From NCBI GenBank assembly GCA_947175195.1, contig CAMWLQ010000003.1, positions 62,001 to 126,000 on the forward strand: DNA of 64,000 nucleotides. Reading direction: 5' to 3'. The notes under the pieces were generated by a model. That model worked only from the letters and a program-made list of their open reading frames with translations, did no database searches and was not told the DNA's origin. The translations under genes and the position numbers were made by a program. Within the stretch, counting starts at the first letter, position 1; each line of letters begins with the position of its first letter. This document shows, piece after piece, positions 13,227 through 24,224 of this stretch. This DNA is from an uncultured Clostridia bacterium. Lineage in GTDB: Bacteria; Bacillota; Clostridia; Christensenellales; Pumilibacteraceae.

Positions 13227-14264
13227 TTAAAGCTCTGCGAAATATTTGATTGTGCGGACCATTTGGCTGGTGTACGAATTTTCGTTGTCGTACCACGCAA
13301 CAACCTGTACCTCGTAAAGGTCGTCCGCAACCTTGCTGACCATGGTCTGGGTCGCGTCGAACAACGAGCCGTAGCGCATGCCGATAACGTCGGACGAAAC
13401 AATGGGATCCTCGTTGTAGCCGTAGGATTCGGACGCGGCTGCCTTCATAGCGGCGTTGATGCCTTCCTTGGTGACGTCCTTGCCCTTTACAACGGCGGTG
13501 AGGATTGTGGTGGAGCCGGTCGGAACGGGCACGCGCTGTGCCGAGCCGATGAGCTTGCCGTTAAGCTCGGGAATAACCAAGCCGATAGCCTTTGCCGCAC
13601 CCGTCGAGTTGGGAACGATGTTGGCGGCGCCGGCACGAGCACGACGCATATCGCCTTTGCGGTGAGGTCCGTCAAGAATCATTTGGTCGCCGGTGTAAGC
13701 GTGAATGGTGCTCATGATACCGGACTGGATAGGCGCGTAATCGTTGAGTACTTTCGCCATAGGCGCAAGGCAGTTGGTGGTGCAGCTTGCCGCGGAAATG
13801 ATTTGATCGTCCTTGGTAAGAGTTTTTTCGTTTACGCTGTAAACGATTGTTTTAAGGTCGTTGCCGGCGGGAGCGGAAATAACAACCTTTTTTGCGCCCG
13901 CGTTGATGTGCGCCATCGATTTTTCCTTCGAGCAGTAGAAACCCGTGCACTCGAGCACAACGTCTACGCCAAGCTTGCCCCAAGGCAAATCCTTTGCGTC
14001 TTTTTCGGCATAGATCTTTAAGGTCTTGCCGTCTACCGTAATGGTGTTTGCCTCATCATCGGCACTTACGGTGTGCAAGTTTTCGCCTATTGTGCCGCAG
14101 TAGCCCTTTTGCGCGGTGTCATACTTCAAAAGATTAGCCAGCATCGAGGGCTTGGTAAGGTCGTTGATTGCCACAATCTCGTAGCCCTTTGCACCGAACA
14201 TTTGACGGAACGCAAGACGTCCGATACGTCCGAAACCATTGATTGCAACTTTTACGTTTGCCAT
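13227..14264 (-). CDS. gapA: Glyceraldehyde-3-phosphate dehydrogenase
   Basis: [19 protein letters not shown]; active site [17 protein letters not shown]. Confidence 0.96.
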   Translation of the reverse strand: MANVKVAINGFGRIGRLAFRQMFGAKGYEIVAINDLTKPSMLANLLKYDTAQKGYCGTIGENLHTVSADDEANTITVDGKTLKIYAEKDAKDLPWGKLGVDVVLECTGFYCSKEKSMAHINAGAKKVVISAPAGNDLKTIVYSVNEKTLTKDDQIISAASCTTNCLAPMAKVLNDYAPIQSGIMSTIHAYTGDQMILDGPHRKGDMRRARAGAANIVPNSTGAAKAIGLVIPELNGKLIGSAQRVPVPTGSTTILTAVVKGKDVTKEGINAAMKAAASESYGYNEDPIVSSDVIGMRYGSLFDATQTMVSKVADDLYEVQVVAWYDNENSYTSQMVRTIKYFAEL

Positions 14265-14328
14265 AAAAAACCTCCAAAAATTTTTTATTTTAATTTGTTA
14301 TATTAAGGCGCGTTTTTACGCCGTAATT

Positions 14329-14357
14329 ATTATACCGCTTTCCTCTCCTTTCGTCAA
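14329..14357 (-). promoter_or_regulatory. SigmaA-type promoter of gapA
   Basis: TTGACG-N17-TATAAT on minus. Confidence 0.75.
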
Positions 14358-14397
14358 GCGGTGGATAAACATAATTTAAAAGGATTACAACTTTTTA

Positions 14398-14943
14398 CTA
14401 ATCTTTGTTTTCGCCTTCAGTCTCAGTCGCGGGCTGTTCGGCTTGCTCCGACGTCGGAACTAACAGCAGCTTGCCCTGTCGTTCGGTCATATATGCCGTA
14501 AGCTCGTCAAAAGCCTGTCCCGATGTAATGCTGTCTTTTACTATAAACGCCTTGTCCTTGTCCGTATAAACGACGAGATATGTCTTTCTATCCTTGATTT
14601 TGGTTATGTCGGCGAACGCCGCAATGTTGTCCCCGTTCACAGTTATGCCGTTTTTGTCTATGACCACGGCAAGCTCGTTGTCGTCCGTGCCGATAACGCT
14701 CGATATTAAGTTTTTGGGCGCAATAAGCATAAAGAGCGCGACCGCCGCAAGCAGCGCCGAAAACACGAGGATAATTATGCCTATCACGAATATAGACGTT
14801 TGCGGATTGATTACCACCGCTACAATGCCGACAGCCAAGCCGATTACGGCGACGCAAAAGTACAGCAAAAAGTAAAACAGCGCCAGCTTTTTGTTTTCAG
14901 CCTTTATATCGTTTGCGGTAATCGCGTATTTAAGTTCAAACAT
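14398..14943 (-). CDS. YcxB-like membrane protein
   Basis: Two TM helices plus a YcxB-like C-terminal beta region (IDKNGITVNGDNIAAFADITKIKDRKTYLVVYTDKDKAFIV). Confidence 0.55.
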   Translation of the reverse strand: MFELKYAITANDIKAENKKLALFYFLLYFCVAVIGLAVGIVAVVINPQTSIFVIGIIILVFSALLAAVALFMLIAPKNLISSVIGTDDNELAVVIDKNGITVNGDNIAAFADITKIKDRKTYLVVYTDKDKAFIVKDSITSGQAFDELTAYMTERQGKLLLVPTSEQAEQPATETEGENKD

Positions 14944-14962
14944 ACCTCTACCTCGCTCCGAA

Positions 14963-16084
14963 TTACTTTAGATTTTCGGGGTTTAAGCCCAAAAGCTCGT
15001 CTATTACAAACCTGCCGTTATCGCGAATAAGCACGTCGTCAAAGTAAATCTTGCCGCCGCCCACCTCGGGCGTTTGGCGCAAAACCAAATCCCAATGCAC
15101 GGCGGAAATATTGCCGTTGTACGCGTCGTCGTAGCAGCATCCGGGTGTGAAATGTATAGACCCCATAATCTTTTCGTCGAACAAAATGTCGCAAATGGCG
15201 TCGGTTATATACGGATTGACGCCTATGGCAAACTCGCCCACGTACCGTGCGCCGTCGTCGGTGTTGAAAATAGCCTCCGACTTTTCGGTATTGGAGCTTT
15301 CGGCTTTGATTATTTTTCCGTCCTTAAACGTGAGCCTTACCCAGTCGAATTTGCAGCCGTTGTACACGGTGGGCGTGTTGTACGTAATCACGCCGTTGAC
15401 CGAGTTTTTGACGGGCGCGGTATAAACCTCGCCGTCGGGAATATTGCATAGCCCCGCGCACTTGACTGCGGGAATATCCTTGATAGAGAAAGTAATGTCG
15501 GTATCCTTTGCTACAAGGCGCACCTTGTCCGTCTTGTTCATAAGAGCTTGCAGCGCGTTCATTGCCTTGTCCATTTTGGCGTAGTCGAGGTTGCATACGT
15601 TAAAGTAATGGTCCTCAAACTCCTCGGTTGACATGCACGCAAGCTGAGCCATAGACGGCGAAGGATATCTAAGCACCACCCAGCGCGTCTTTTTTACTCG
15701 TATCTCGTGGTGGACGGGATGCGAATAAATGCTCATATATTTATCCATACGCTCGGACGGAACAAGCGAATTTTCGTAGCTGTTGTTGCCGCCGCGCAAG
15801 CCGATATAGCAATCCATATTGGACATAACCTCGGCGTCCAGCTTGCTCCAAAGCTTGAGCTGCTCGTCGCTTGCCCCGCTTAAAAGCTTGGCGCGAACGC
15901 GCGTGTCTATATTGGTTACAAACGCCTGAGCGCCCGCCTCGTATACGGCGGTTATGATTTCGTTGACCAACGGGTACGGCACGTCAAACGCCTCTATCAA
16001 TACCTTGTCGCCCTTTTTTGCCGCAATCGAGTAATTGACCAAATTATGCGCCAGCTTTACCATTCTTTCGTCTTTCATGAGCAT
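14963..16084 (-). CDS. M29-family aminopeptidase
   Basis: LAHNLVNYSIAAKKGDKVLIEA...; HWDLVLRQTPEVGGGKIYFDDVLIRDNGRFV. Confidence 0.88.
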   Translation of the reverse strand: MLMKDERMVKLAHNLVNYSIAAKKGDKVLIEAFDVPYPLVNEIITAVYEAGAQAFVTNIDTRVRAKLLSGASDEQLKLWSKLDAEVMSNMDCYIGLRGGNNSYENSLVPSERMDKYMSIYSHPVHHEIRVKKTRWVVLRYPSPSMAQLACMSTEEFEDHYFNVCNLDYAKMDKAMNALQALMNKTDKVRLVAKDTDITFSIKDIPAVKCAGLCNIPDGEVYTAPVKNSVNGVITYNTPTVYNGCKFDWVRLTFKDGKIIKAESSNTEKSEAIFNTDDGARYVGEFAIGVNPYITDAICDILFDEKIMGSIHFTPGCCYDDAYNGNISAVHWDLVLRQTPEVGGGKIYFDDVLIRDNGRFVIDELLGLNPENLK

Positions 16085-16226
16085 TTCACTCCTTTCTTTA
16101 TATTGTAATTCTTTTTTGAAAAAAAGTCAATAAAACAGTAGTCAAATCTTTCATAATGTGCTATACTGTTTACGGGTTCCGAACAGGGAAACCCGTAATT
16201 ATAATGTTGGAGGGAAACAACACATT

Positions 16227-17156
16227 ATGCCGTTAGTAACCACTAAAGATATGTTCGCAAAGGCATACGAGGGCGGATACGCCATAGGCGCATTCAACAT
16301 CAACAACATGGAAACTATCCAGGGTATCGTCGAGGCAGGTAAGCTCGAAAATTCCCCGCTTATTCTCCAAGTGTCGTCCAGCGCGATCAAATACGCCAAT
16401 CCCAAGTACTTGACCAAAATGGTACAAGCCGCTTGCGAGGATTCGGGATTGCCTATTTGCTTGCACCTCGATCACGGCAATTCCTACGACCTTTGCGTAG
16501 AAGTCATTAAGCACGGATTTACGTCCGTCATGATCGACGCATCCTCTCACCCGCTTGCCGAGAACATTAAAATCACCTCGCAGGTTGTGCAGTACGCTCA
16601 CGACCACGGCGTCGTCGTAGAGGCTGAGCTCGGTAGGCTCGCCGGCGTTGAGGACAACGTAAAGGTGTCCGAGTCCGACGCGCTTTACACCGATCCCGAA
16701 GAGGCTGCGGAGTTCGTTGCAAAAACGGGCGTCGACTCGCTGGCTATAGCAATCGGCACCAGCCACGGCGCGTTCAAGTTTAAGGGCGAGGCAAAACTGC
16801 GTTTCGATATTTTGGAAAAGGTATCGTCGCTCCTGCCCAAGTTCCCCATCGTTCTTCACGGCGCAAGCTCGGTACTCCCCGACTACGTCAAGATGGTAAA
16901 CGACTTTGGCGGCACAATGCCCGGCGCAAAAGGCATTCCCGAGGAAATGCTTAGAAAAGCCTCTTCTATGGCGGTTTGCAAGATCAACGTGGATTCCGAC
17001 CTGCGCCTTGCCTTCACCGCCGCTGTCCGCAAGCACTTTGCCGAAAACCCCGCGCATTTCGACCCTCGCCAATACCTCGGCGACGGAAGAACGCTCGTTA
17101 CCGAATGTGTGCGTCACAAGTTGGTGCACGTGCTCGGCTGCGCAGGCAAAGCTTAA
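16227..17156 (+). CDS. fba: Class II fructose-bisphosphate aldolase
   Basis: MPLVTTKDMFAKAYEGGYAIGAFNINNMETIQGIVEAG...LDHGNSYDLCVEVIKHGFTSVMIDASS; SD GGAGGG upstream of the reassigned start. Confidence 0.95.
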   Translation: MPLVTTKDMFAKAYEGGYAIGAFNINNMETIQGIVEAGKLENSPLILQVSSSAIKYANPKYLTKMVQAACEDSGLPICLHLDHGNSYDLCVEVIKHGFTSVMIDASSHPLAENIKITSQVVQYAHDHGVVVEAELGRLAGVEDNVKVSESDALYTDPEEAAEFVAKTGVDSLAIAIGTSHGAFKFKGEAKLRFDILEKVSSLLPKFPIVLHGASSVLPDYVKMVNDFGGTMPGAKGIPEEMLRKASSMAVCKINVDSDLRLAFTAAVRKHFAENPAHFDPRQYLGDGRTLVTECVRHKLVHVLGCAGKA

Positions 17157-17185
17157 TTTCAGCGCCAAAAACAAATAAACAATAT

Positions 17186-17219
17186 AAAAAGCTCTTGAAT
17201 CTTTTCAAGAGCTTTTTTA
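17186..17219 (+). terminator. Terminator of fba
   Basis: AAAAAGCTCTTGAATCTTTTCAAGAGCTTTTTT. Confidence 0.85.
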
Positions 17220-17242
17220 ATGGCTTATACCCTACTCACTTA

Positions 17243-17743
17243 TCAGCCGCGCTGATACGAAAGGCAAAGCATGTTGCCGTCGCCGTAGTAGTAATTGTAT
17301 GTCAAGTAGCTTAACCAAACCTCATAGTAAGTATTATTACCGTTTTCATCGTAAATATCGAATGCGTTTTTATTGTTCTTTTGTCTTTTCAGCTTATACG
17401 AATATTCTTTTTTGATAGAATGATTAACCAAAAACTTGTTTCCGCTATACTCGATACTGCCGTGCTCGATGACCTTTTTATCGGTTATCTCAACATAAAA
17501 TGAGGCTTTATTCATAAACCCGTCAATACCCTCGGGAATAGCCGTAACATTGGGGAAAGTTTCTTCCCCGTCGATTGTGATGTTTATACCAACCCTTTCG
17601 CCTGTATCGTCGGTAGAGCCGTACCAACCGCCTAAAAACTTGTACGTGCCTATAACGTCCTCTTCGCCCGCAGTGCAGCCAACCATTGCAAACATAACCG
17701 AACAAATCATCAATAATGTAAATAGTAATTTTTTTGTTTTCAT
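17243..17743 (-). CDS. Lipoprotein of unknown function
   Basis: MKTKKLLFTLLMICSVMFAMVGCTAGEED. Confidence 0.6.
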   Translation of the reverse strand: MKTKKLLFTLLMICSVMFAMVGCTAGEEDVIGTYKFLGGWYGSTDDTGERVGINITIDGEETFPNVTAIPEGIDGFMNKASFYVEITDKKVIEHGSIEYSGNKFLVNHSIKKEYSYKLKRQKNNKNAFDIYDENGNNTYYEVWLSYLTYNYYYGDGNMLCLSYQRG

Positions 17744-17757
17744 ACAACTCCTATATA

Positions 17758-17785
17758 AAAGGCGTAACATTAAGCTACGCCTTAT
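17758..17785 (-). terminator. Terminator of pfkA
   Basis: AAGGCGTAGCTTAATGTTACGCCTTTTATAT on minus. Confidence 0.7.
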
Positions 17786-17807
17786 TATTTATAATTCCGA
17801 ATTAATT

Positions 17808-18767
17808 CTATCTACCGACTATCATAGCCTTTTGATACAGGTCAAGGTCGAATTCCTTTTTCATCGCTATACCTTCGATAATGTCCATATCGTAGAACTT
17901 GTGGTTCTTTATACCGACAATGCGGTTGCCTATGCCCTTTTTGAGCAGTTCCACAGCATGCACGCCGAAGGACGTGCCGAGGTATCTGTCGCGGCAAGAC
18001 GGGCTGCCACCGCGCTGTATATGCCCGAGCTTTGTGGACTTGAAAACCAAATTGGAGCGGGCGGATAATTCCGCTTTAAGGTCGTCGGCTTGTCCCGCGC
18101 CCTCAGCAAGTACAATGATGCCGCTGGTCTTGCCGTGCGCCTCGCCGCCCGTCAAAATATCCAAGATTTGTCCTGCGTTAAGCGGATGTTCGGGAACGAC
18201 AATAACCTCCGCGCCGCCGCAAAGACCTGTGTACAGCGCAAGGTCGCCGCAGTTCCTGCCCATAACCTCTACAATAGACACGCGCTCGTGCGAGCTCATT
18301 GTGTCGCGTATTTTGTTTATAGCGTCGAGAATGGTGTTGCACGCGGTGTCAAAGCCGAGCGTATAGTCGGTGTACGCAAGGTCGTTGTCTATAGTGCCGG
18401 GAATACCGATTGACGGAAAGCCGCGATCGGTCATAGCCTTTGCGCCCATAAACGAGCCGTCGCCGCCGATAACTATAAGCCCTTCTACGCCGTTGGCGCG
18501 AAGATTCTTTATCGCCTTTTGCTGACCTTCCTCGGTCTTAAACTCGGGACAACGCGCGGTTTTGAGTATAGTGCCGCCACGGTGAATAATATCCGAAACG
18601 TCGCGCATACCCATGGGCTTGAACTTATTGTCGATAAGACCTTGGAGTCCGCGCTCTACGCCCATGACCTCCATACCCATGCCTATGCCGTACCTAACAA
18701 CGGCACGGATTGCCGCGTTCATACCGGGGGCGTCGCCGCCGCTCGTCAATACCGCTATTCTTTTCAT
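17808..18767 (-). CDS. pfkA: 6-phosphofructokinase
   Basis: MKRIAVLTSGGDAPGMNAAIRAVVRYG; VIGGDGSFMGA; PGTIDNDLAYTDYTLGFDTA. Confidence 0.95.
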   Translation of the reverse strand: MKRIAVLTSGGDAPGMNAAIRAVVRYGIGMGMEVMGVERGLQGLIDNKFKPMGMRDVSDIIHRGGTILKTARCPEFKTEEGQQKAIKNLRANGVEGLIVIGGDGSFMGAKAMTDRGFPSIGIPGTIDNDLAYTDYTLGFDTACNTILDAINKIRDTMSSHERVSIVEVMGRNCGDLALYTGLCGGAEVIVVPEHPLNAGQILDILTGGEAHGKTSGIIVLAEGAGQADDLKAELSARSNLVFKSTKLGHIQRGGSPSCRDRYLGTSFGVHAVELLKKGIGNRIVGIKNHKFYDMDIIEGIAMKKEFDLDLYQKAMIVGR

Positions 18768-18892
18768 ATTGCTACCTCGCAAACGTACTGATCGTACTGT
18801 ATTAAAGTCATCATTAATTATATCATAGCCGACGTTAAAAATAAAGACTTTTTGTGCAATTTGTCAAGCAAAATTTTTTGCCAATATTTGCG

Positions 18893-21800
18893 TTATTCGG
18901 CATTTTGCACTTTTACATTGCCGCCGCCGAGCACGGCACACAGCTCGCTCTTTGACAGCGAATTTATATTGAATTTGTCGCTCAGCTTGTACAGCTTGTT
19001 GTCGTCGGTATTCTTGATATAAATAATATCCCTGCCGACGTAAGCGCTTGATATTTCGCGCACCTCGGCGAGCAGTGCAGCGTTCTTGAGCGAAAAATAA
19101 CAGCAAATTTTATTAGGCATAACGTCGCTGTCGTCAAACGGCTTTATGTCGTCCACGTATATGGATATTCCGTTGTCGCCGTACTTGAGCACACCCGATA
19201 CCGCCACAACCGTGTCCTTTATCCACAGCGGCTTCAACCGTTCGTACGTCTTGTTAAACGCCAAAAGCTCTACAGTGCCGTACAAATCCTCAAGCACCGC
19301 CGTGCCCATAGGATTGCCCTTTTTGGTCATTTTATTGACCGTCGCGGTAAGCATACCGCCTATCGTGATTTTGCTGTCCGACGGCGGGCACTCCTCCAAA
19401 TCGGGGTTGAGCATAGACGTATTAACGCCATAAGCTTTAAGCTTGTCTATATACGCCGAAAGCGGATGACCTGACAAATATACGCCAGCAACCTCCTTTT
19501 CGCGCTTATACTTTTCGGACGGCGAATACTCGTCCACGTCGGGATATTTAAACTCGGTGCGTATTTCGGGCGCAACGTCAAAGAAGGACATTTGCCCGCT
19601 CATGCGCGCGTCGCGCTCCTTGCTCACCTGATCCATAACACTGGGGAACGCGGAAATAAGCACCGCGCGCTTTTTGCCGAAACAATCGAACGCGCCCGCA
19701 TATATGAGCGATTCCACCATACGGCGGTTTAACAGGTTTTTGCCGCCGTCCGCGCTTGCCATACGCCGCACAAACTCGACAAAGTCGGTAAACTCGCCGT
19801 TACGCTCGCGCTCCTCTACTATCTTGTTTATTACGGGCACGCCCACGCCTTTTACGGCGCCCATGCCTATACGCACACAGCCGTTTTCTACCGAGTATTC
19901 CGCGCCCGACTTGTTTATGTTGGGCGGCAAAACGGAAATCTTAGCCTCTTTCATATACGACAGGTAATGCGTAAGCTCGTCCAGCTTGTTTATACGGTTG
20001 TTAAGCACTGCCGTAAAATACTCGACGGGATAGTAGCATTTTAGGTATGCGGTTTGGTACGTTACGTGCGCATATGCCGCGGCGTGCGATTTGTTAAAGC
20101 CGTAGCTGGCAAACTTGATAAGCATATCGTATATGTCGTTTGCTACGTTGGCGGGCACGCCGTTTGCAACCGCGCCCGGGATTTTATTGCCCGTCTTTTT
20201 ATCCTCGCCGCCGTTTATGAATACCTTGCGCTCAGCCTCCATTGCCGCCAGTTTCTTTTTACTCATCATACGCCGAATATTATCGGCGCCGCCCATCGAA
20301 TACCCGCCCAGCGTGCGCACAACGTCCATAACCTGTTCCTGATAAACGATTATGCCGTAGGTAACGCGCAGTATAGGCTCGAGCAGCGGATGCATATACG
20401 CGATTTTGTCGGGATTCTTTTTATTCTTGATAAAGTCCGGAATGGCGTCCATAGGACCGGGACGGTACAACGATATACCTGCTATTACGTCTTCCAAGCT
20501 GGACGGCTGCAATTCGCGCATAAAGCCTTTCATACCGCCCGATTCCAGCTGAAACACCGCCTCGGTATTGCCGCTGCCTATCAACTCGTACACCTTGGGA
20601 TCGTCATAGCCCAGCTTGACAAAGTCAATATCCACGCCGTGCTGCTGCTTGATATAATCGGTCGCCTTTTTTATGTCGGTGAGCGTGGTCAGTCCCAAAA
20701 AGTCCATTTTGAGCAAGCCCAGCTCCTCGTCCACTATCATGTCGTATTGCGTTACGACAACGTCTTCGTTGGTGCGCGCAAGCGGAACGTGGTCGGCTAT
20801 AGGGTCGCGGCATATAATTACGCCCGCGGCGTGCATGCCTATTTGGCGCGGCATGCCCTCTATCTTTTCCGCCATGTCCAGCACCTTGCGTGCCTGCGGA
20901 TCGTTTTCGTACAGCTCCATAAGGTCGGGAACGCCGGCAATGGGATTGCCCTCTTTGTCCTTGCCCCTGCCCAAAAGGTCTTTTATGTGCATCTTTTCCG
21001 AGCCGCGCGGAATCATTTTGGTAATGTTGTTGACCTCGGAAAACGGCAGGTCGAACACGCGCCCGACGTCCTTGATTGCCGCCTTGGTCGCCATTGTGCC
21101 GAACGTGGCAATTTGCGACACGTTGGGCGCGCCGTACTTGCGCGTAACGTAGTCTATAACCTCGCCGCGGCGGTCTACGCAAAAGTCTATATCGAAGTCG
21201 GGGTTACTGACGCGCTCGGGATTGAGAAAGCGCTCGAAAATAAGCGCGTACTTGAGCGGGTCGATTTTGGTTATGCCTATTGCGTATGCGACGATACTGC
21301 CCGCGCCGCTGCCACGCCCCAAGCCGACGGGTATACCCTGACTTTCCGCATGGTGAATAAAGTCCCACACTATAAGGAAATAGTCTACAAACTTGAGCTT
21401 TTCTATAATTCCCAGCTCGTATTCGGCGCGCTGTTTCACCTCGTCGGTAATCTCGCCGTACCGCACCTTAAGCCCGTCAAACGTGAGCTTACGCAGGTAC
21501 TGTTCGCTCGTCAATCCGTCGGGCGGAGTATACGACGGCAACAGCGGCTCCTTTTTAATAAAGTACGGATCGCACTTGTTCGCAATTTCCAGACTGACGG
21601 CAAGCGCGTCCTCGTACGGCAGCGCGGCGTACATTTCGTCGTAATCCTTAATGTAAAACTCTTCCGTCGGAAAATACTTATCGTCGGAAACACTGCCCGA
21701 CATATCCGATTCGGCGTCGTCGCTTTCCAGCACCGAATGGAAGGAAATCGCCATAAGCACCTTTTGCATTTTGGAATCGGCTTTGGTCAGGTAGTGCGCG

Positions 21801-22471
21801 TCGTTGGTTGCAACAATCTTGACGTCGTTTTCCTTGGCGAGCCGTATAAGGTGCGGTAGTACTATTTTTTGATCGCCTATATTATGGTTTTGGATTTCAA
21901 CATAGAAATCCTCGCCGAACACGCCCTTGAATTTTTTTATCCACGCGTCGGCGGTGGCAAAGTCGTTTTTGAGTATAGCCTGCGGTATGACGCCCGCAAG
22001 GCACGCCGAAAGCACAATAAGCCCCTCGCTGTGCGCCTTTATCAGCTCGAAGTCCACGCGCGGCTTGTAATACATACCTTCGGTATAGCCCGCGGATACG
22101 ATCTTTATAAGGTTATGGTAACCCACGCCGTTTTTGGCAAGCAGCACCAAATGGTTGAGCTTGGGCGGGGCGCCGTTCAAGCCCTTTTCGCGCACATGCA
22201 TATCCTCGGTCATGTAAACCTCGCAGCCGATAATGGGCTTGACCTTAAACGGACGGCGTTCGCTCATAAACTTTAAAAAGTCGGCGTCCTTGTCGGTATA
22301 CTTGACCGCCGCCTTCAAAAACTCGATAGTTCCGTACATATTGCCGTGATCGGTCATTGCGATTGCGGGTATATTAAGCTCGTCGCACAGCTTGAAAACC
22401 TTGTCGGTACGTACCGCGCCGTCAAGCAAAGAAAACTCCGTATGAACATGTAAATGCGCAAATTGTTTCAT
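18893..22471 (-). CDS. dnaE: DNA polymerase III subunit alpha
   Basis: 1192 aa; FAHLHVHTEFSLLDGA; NPDFDIDFCVDRRGEVIDYVTRKYG; YGIIVYQEQVMDVVRTLGGYSMG. Confidence 0.96.
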   Translation of the reverse strand: MKQFAHLHVHTEFSLLDGAVRTDKVFKLCDELNIPAIAMTDHGNMYGTIEFLKAAVKYTDKDADFLKFMSERRPFKVKPIIGCEVYMTEDMHVREKGLNGAPPKLNHLVLLAKNGVGYHNLIKIVSAGYTEGMYYKPRVDFELIKAHSEGLIVLSACLAGVIPQAILKNDFATADAWIKKFKGVFGEDFYVEIQNHNIGDQKIVLPHLIRLAKENDVKIVATNDAHYLTKADSKMQKVLMAISFHSVLESDDAESDMSGSVSDDKYFPTEEFYIKDYDEMYAALPYEDALAVSLEIANKCDPYFIKKEPLLPSYTPPDGLTSEQYLRKLTFDGLKVRYGEITDEVKQRAEYELGIIEKLKFVDYFLIVWDFIHHAESQGIPVGLGRGSGAGSIVAYAIGITKIDPLKYALIFERFLNPERVSNPDFDIDFCVDRRGEVIDYVTRKYGAPNVSQIATFGTMATKAAIKDVGRVFDLPFSEVNNITKMIPRGSEKMHIKDLLGRGKDKEGNPIAGVPDLMELYENDPQARKVLDMAEKIEGMPRQIGMHAAGVIICRDPIADHVPLARTNEDVVVTQYDMIVDEELGLLKMDFLGLTTLTDIKKATDYIKQQHGVDIDFVKLGYDDPKVYELIGSGNTEAVFQLESGGMKGFMRELQPSSLEDVIAGISLYRPGPMDAIPDFIKNKKNPDKIAYMHPLLEPILRVTYGIIVYQEQVMDVVRTLGGYSMGGADNIRRMMSKKKLAAMEAERKVFINGGEDKKTGNKIPGAVANGVPANVANDIYDMLIKFASYGFNKSHAAAYAHVTYQTAYLKCYYPVEYFTAVLNNRINKLDELTHYLSYMKEAKISVLPPNINKSGAEYSVENGCVRIGMGAVKGVGVPVINKIVEERERNGEFTDFVEFVRRMASADGGKNLLNRRMVESLIYAGAFDCFGKKRAVLISAFPSVMDQVSKERDARMSGQMSFFDVAPEIRTEFKYPDVDEYSPSEKYKREKEVAGVYLSGHPLSAYIDKLKAYGVNTSMLNPDLEECPPSDSKITIGGMLTATVNKMTKKGNPMGTAVLEDLYGTVELLAFNKTYERLKPLWIKDTVVAVSGVLKYGDNGISIYVDDIKPFDDSDVMPNKICCYFSLKNAALLAEVREISSAYVGRDIIYIKNTDDNKLYKLSDKFNINSLSKSELCAVLGGGNVKVQNAE

Positions 22472-22477
22472 ATCACT

Positions 22478-23401
22478 CTAATCCTTGTTATCTCTTTTGT
22501 TATTTGCTATCTCTACTATTTTGTCAAACCTGTGTTTGAGCCCCGATTTGGATATACCCAGCTCAAACGCTATATCGCCCAGCGCCGCCTCGGGTGAATT
22601 GATACGCGCGTCGGCGGCCTCTACCAGCTTGGGCGGCAAGGTGTCCAGCCCCACGCTGTCCGATATATACTGTATGGCGTTGATTACGTCCACCGCCGCG
22701 TTTGCCGTGCGCGTCATGTTGGCTATATCGCAGTTCATTCGCCTGTTCACGTCACGCTTGATGGAAAGCGCAATCGCCGTGTCGTTTAGCCTGACCACCA
22801 GCTTGCCCAGCCGCATAAGCGCCAAACAGTTACTGACGTTTTCTATATCCTTGGCGTAGACCACGTACTTGTCCGCGCGCTCCATTTTGTGCACCACCAC
22901 CTCGCGGCTGCCCAATAGCTCCATAAGCTCGTCCGCAAAGCTTTCGCTAAGCACCGAAAATTCCAAGTGGTATCCGCCGCCGCCCTTTTGCCCGTCCGTA
23001 CCGTCCGAATAGTGTGCGGAAAAGCTGCCGCAGCCCAAAAACACGCCGCGTATATACGCCGATTCGCAATCGTCGGTCATTTGCGGAATGTCCGCCATTT
23101 CGTATCCGCCGCCGCCCGCAGTGATGTTAAGACTGCCAAGCACGCTTTCACAATCGCCGTACACAAGCATGGGCTTGGTTTCTTGCGGCATTGCACCGAG
23201 CACGCTTTGCATCGCCTTCATAATATAATCGCGCACAAAATCGGTTTGGCAGTCCAGCTGTAACAGCACGCCGCCGCGCGTTACGGACAGCGACATGCAC
23301 GAGCGCACAAAGCCGGACAGCATTGATTTGCACTCATCGCCGCGCGGACAGGTTTTGGTTATTTGGCGCTTAACCTCCGCGCCGCTTATGTTAGCCATCA
23401 A
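22478..23401 (-). CDS. whiA: WhiA-family DNA-binding protein
   Basis: YIRGVFLGCGSF...YHLEFSVLSESFADELMELL LAGLIDADG-like region and C-terminal HTH (LGDIAFELGISKSGLKHRFDKI). Confidence 0.85.
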   Translation of the reverse strand: MMANISGAEVKRQITKTCPRGDECKSMLSGFVRSCMSLSVTRGGVLLQLDCQTDFVRDYIMKAMQSVLGAMPQETKPMLVYGDCESVLGSLNITAGGGGYEMADIPQMTDDCESAYIRGVFLGCGSFSAHYSDGTDGQKGGGGYHLEFSVLSESFADELMELLGSREVVVHKMERADKYVVYAKDIENVSNCLALMRLGKLVVRLNDTAIALSIKRDVNRRMNCDIANMTRTANAAVDVINAIQYISDSVGLDTLPPKLVEAADARINSPEAALGDIAFELGISKSGLKHRFDKIVEIANNKRDNKD

Positions 23402-24224
23402 CCACCTCGCCGTTCTTTTGCCGCCGCGCGGAAATAAAGTTTTGCGAACGGAAATCGGGCAGCCTGTCCCAGTTGGCTATTTGGCTGTAAGGAATACCAC
23501 ACTGCTTTATCAGCTTTACCGCAATCGGCATTGTGCCGACGTCCTTGGGATTGTGCGCGTCGGAGTTGCAAATAAACTGCACGCCCGCCGCCGCCATTTT
23601 TTTGATTTGCTTTTTGGTCAAGCTTTTGTGCCTGCCGTTAAGCTCGATATACACACCCTTGCTGTGCGCGTACTTGGCAACCTCTACCGCGTCGGCAAGT
23701 ATGCCGCGGTTGAGATGCCCTATAAAGTCTATCGGGTATTCGTCGATTGCGCGCTTGTACGCCTCGGTGTTGCGTGCTATCAGCTTTTTCCTGCCCGGTA
23801 AAAACTTGAATATAACGTTGCGCGCCCAAAACAGCATATTGCGAAAAATAGTGGGCGTGCCGACCATGGCGTGGTACCCGCCCTGCACAATTTCCAGCTT
23901 GGCAATCGTTTCGGGCGTGCACTCCATAAGCGCAGGGAGCGCCTTGTTTTTTCCGCTGCGCGGGTCGAGATTGTTTTCCAGTCCCGCGTAAATCTTTACG
24001 CCCGTCAGCGCCTCGGCCTGCATGCACGCAATTTTCAGCTTGTCAAACGCCTTGTCCCCGTCTATGCCGTAATAGTGGCAAAACCCGTGATCGGTTATAG
24101 CAAGCTCGGTAAGTCCCGCTTTTTTTGCCGCAAACGCATTGTCAAGCACACTACCGATGGCGTGCTTTTTTGCGCCCCGCCGACTGAATGTAGTATGGGT
24201 GTGATAATCGCCCAAAAACGCCAT
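23391..24224 (-). CDS. PHP-domain phosphoesterase
   Basis: GDYHTHTTFSRRGAKKHAIGSVLDNAFAAKKAGLTELAITDHG. Confidence 0.85.
   Translation of the reverse strand: MAFLGDYHTHTTFSRRGAKKHAIGSVLDNAFAAKKAGLTELAITDHGFCHYYGIDGDKAFDKLKIACMQAEALTGVKIYAGLENNLDPRSGKNKALPALMECTPETIAKLEIVQGGYHAMVGTPTIFRNMLFWARNVIFKFLPGRKKLIARNTEAYKRAIDEYPIDFIGHLNRGILADAVEVAKYAHSKGVYIELNGRHKSLTKKQIKKMAAAGVQFICNSDAHNPKDVGTMPIAVKLIKQCGIPYSQIANWDRLPDFRSQNFISARRQKNGEVVDG

Noticed and set aside
20054-21859. 601-aa plus-strand ORF opposite dnaE
   Set aside because: Antisense shadow ORF of a clear dnaE; His/Arg/Tyr-rich translation.
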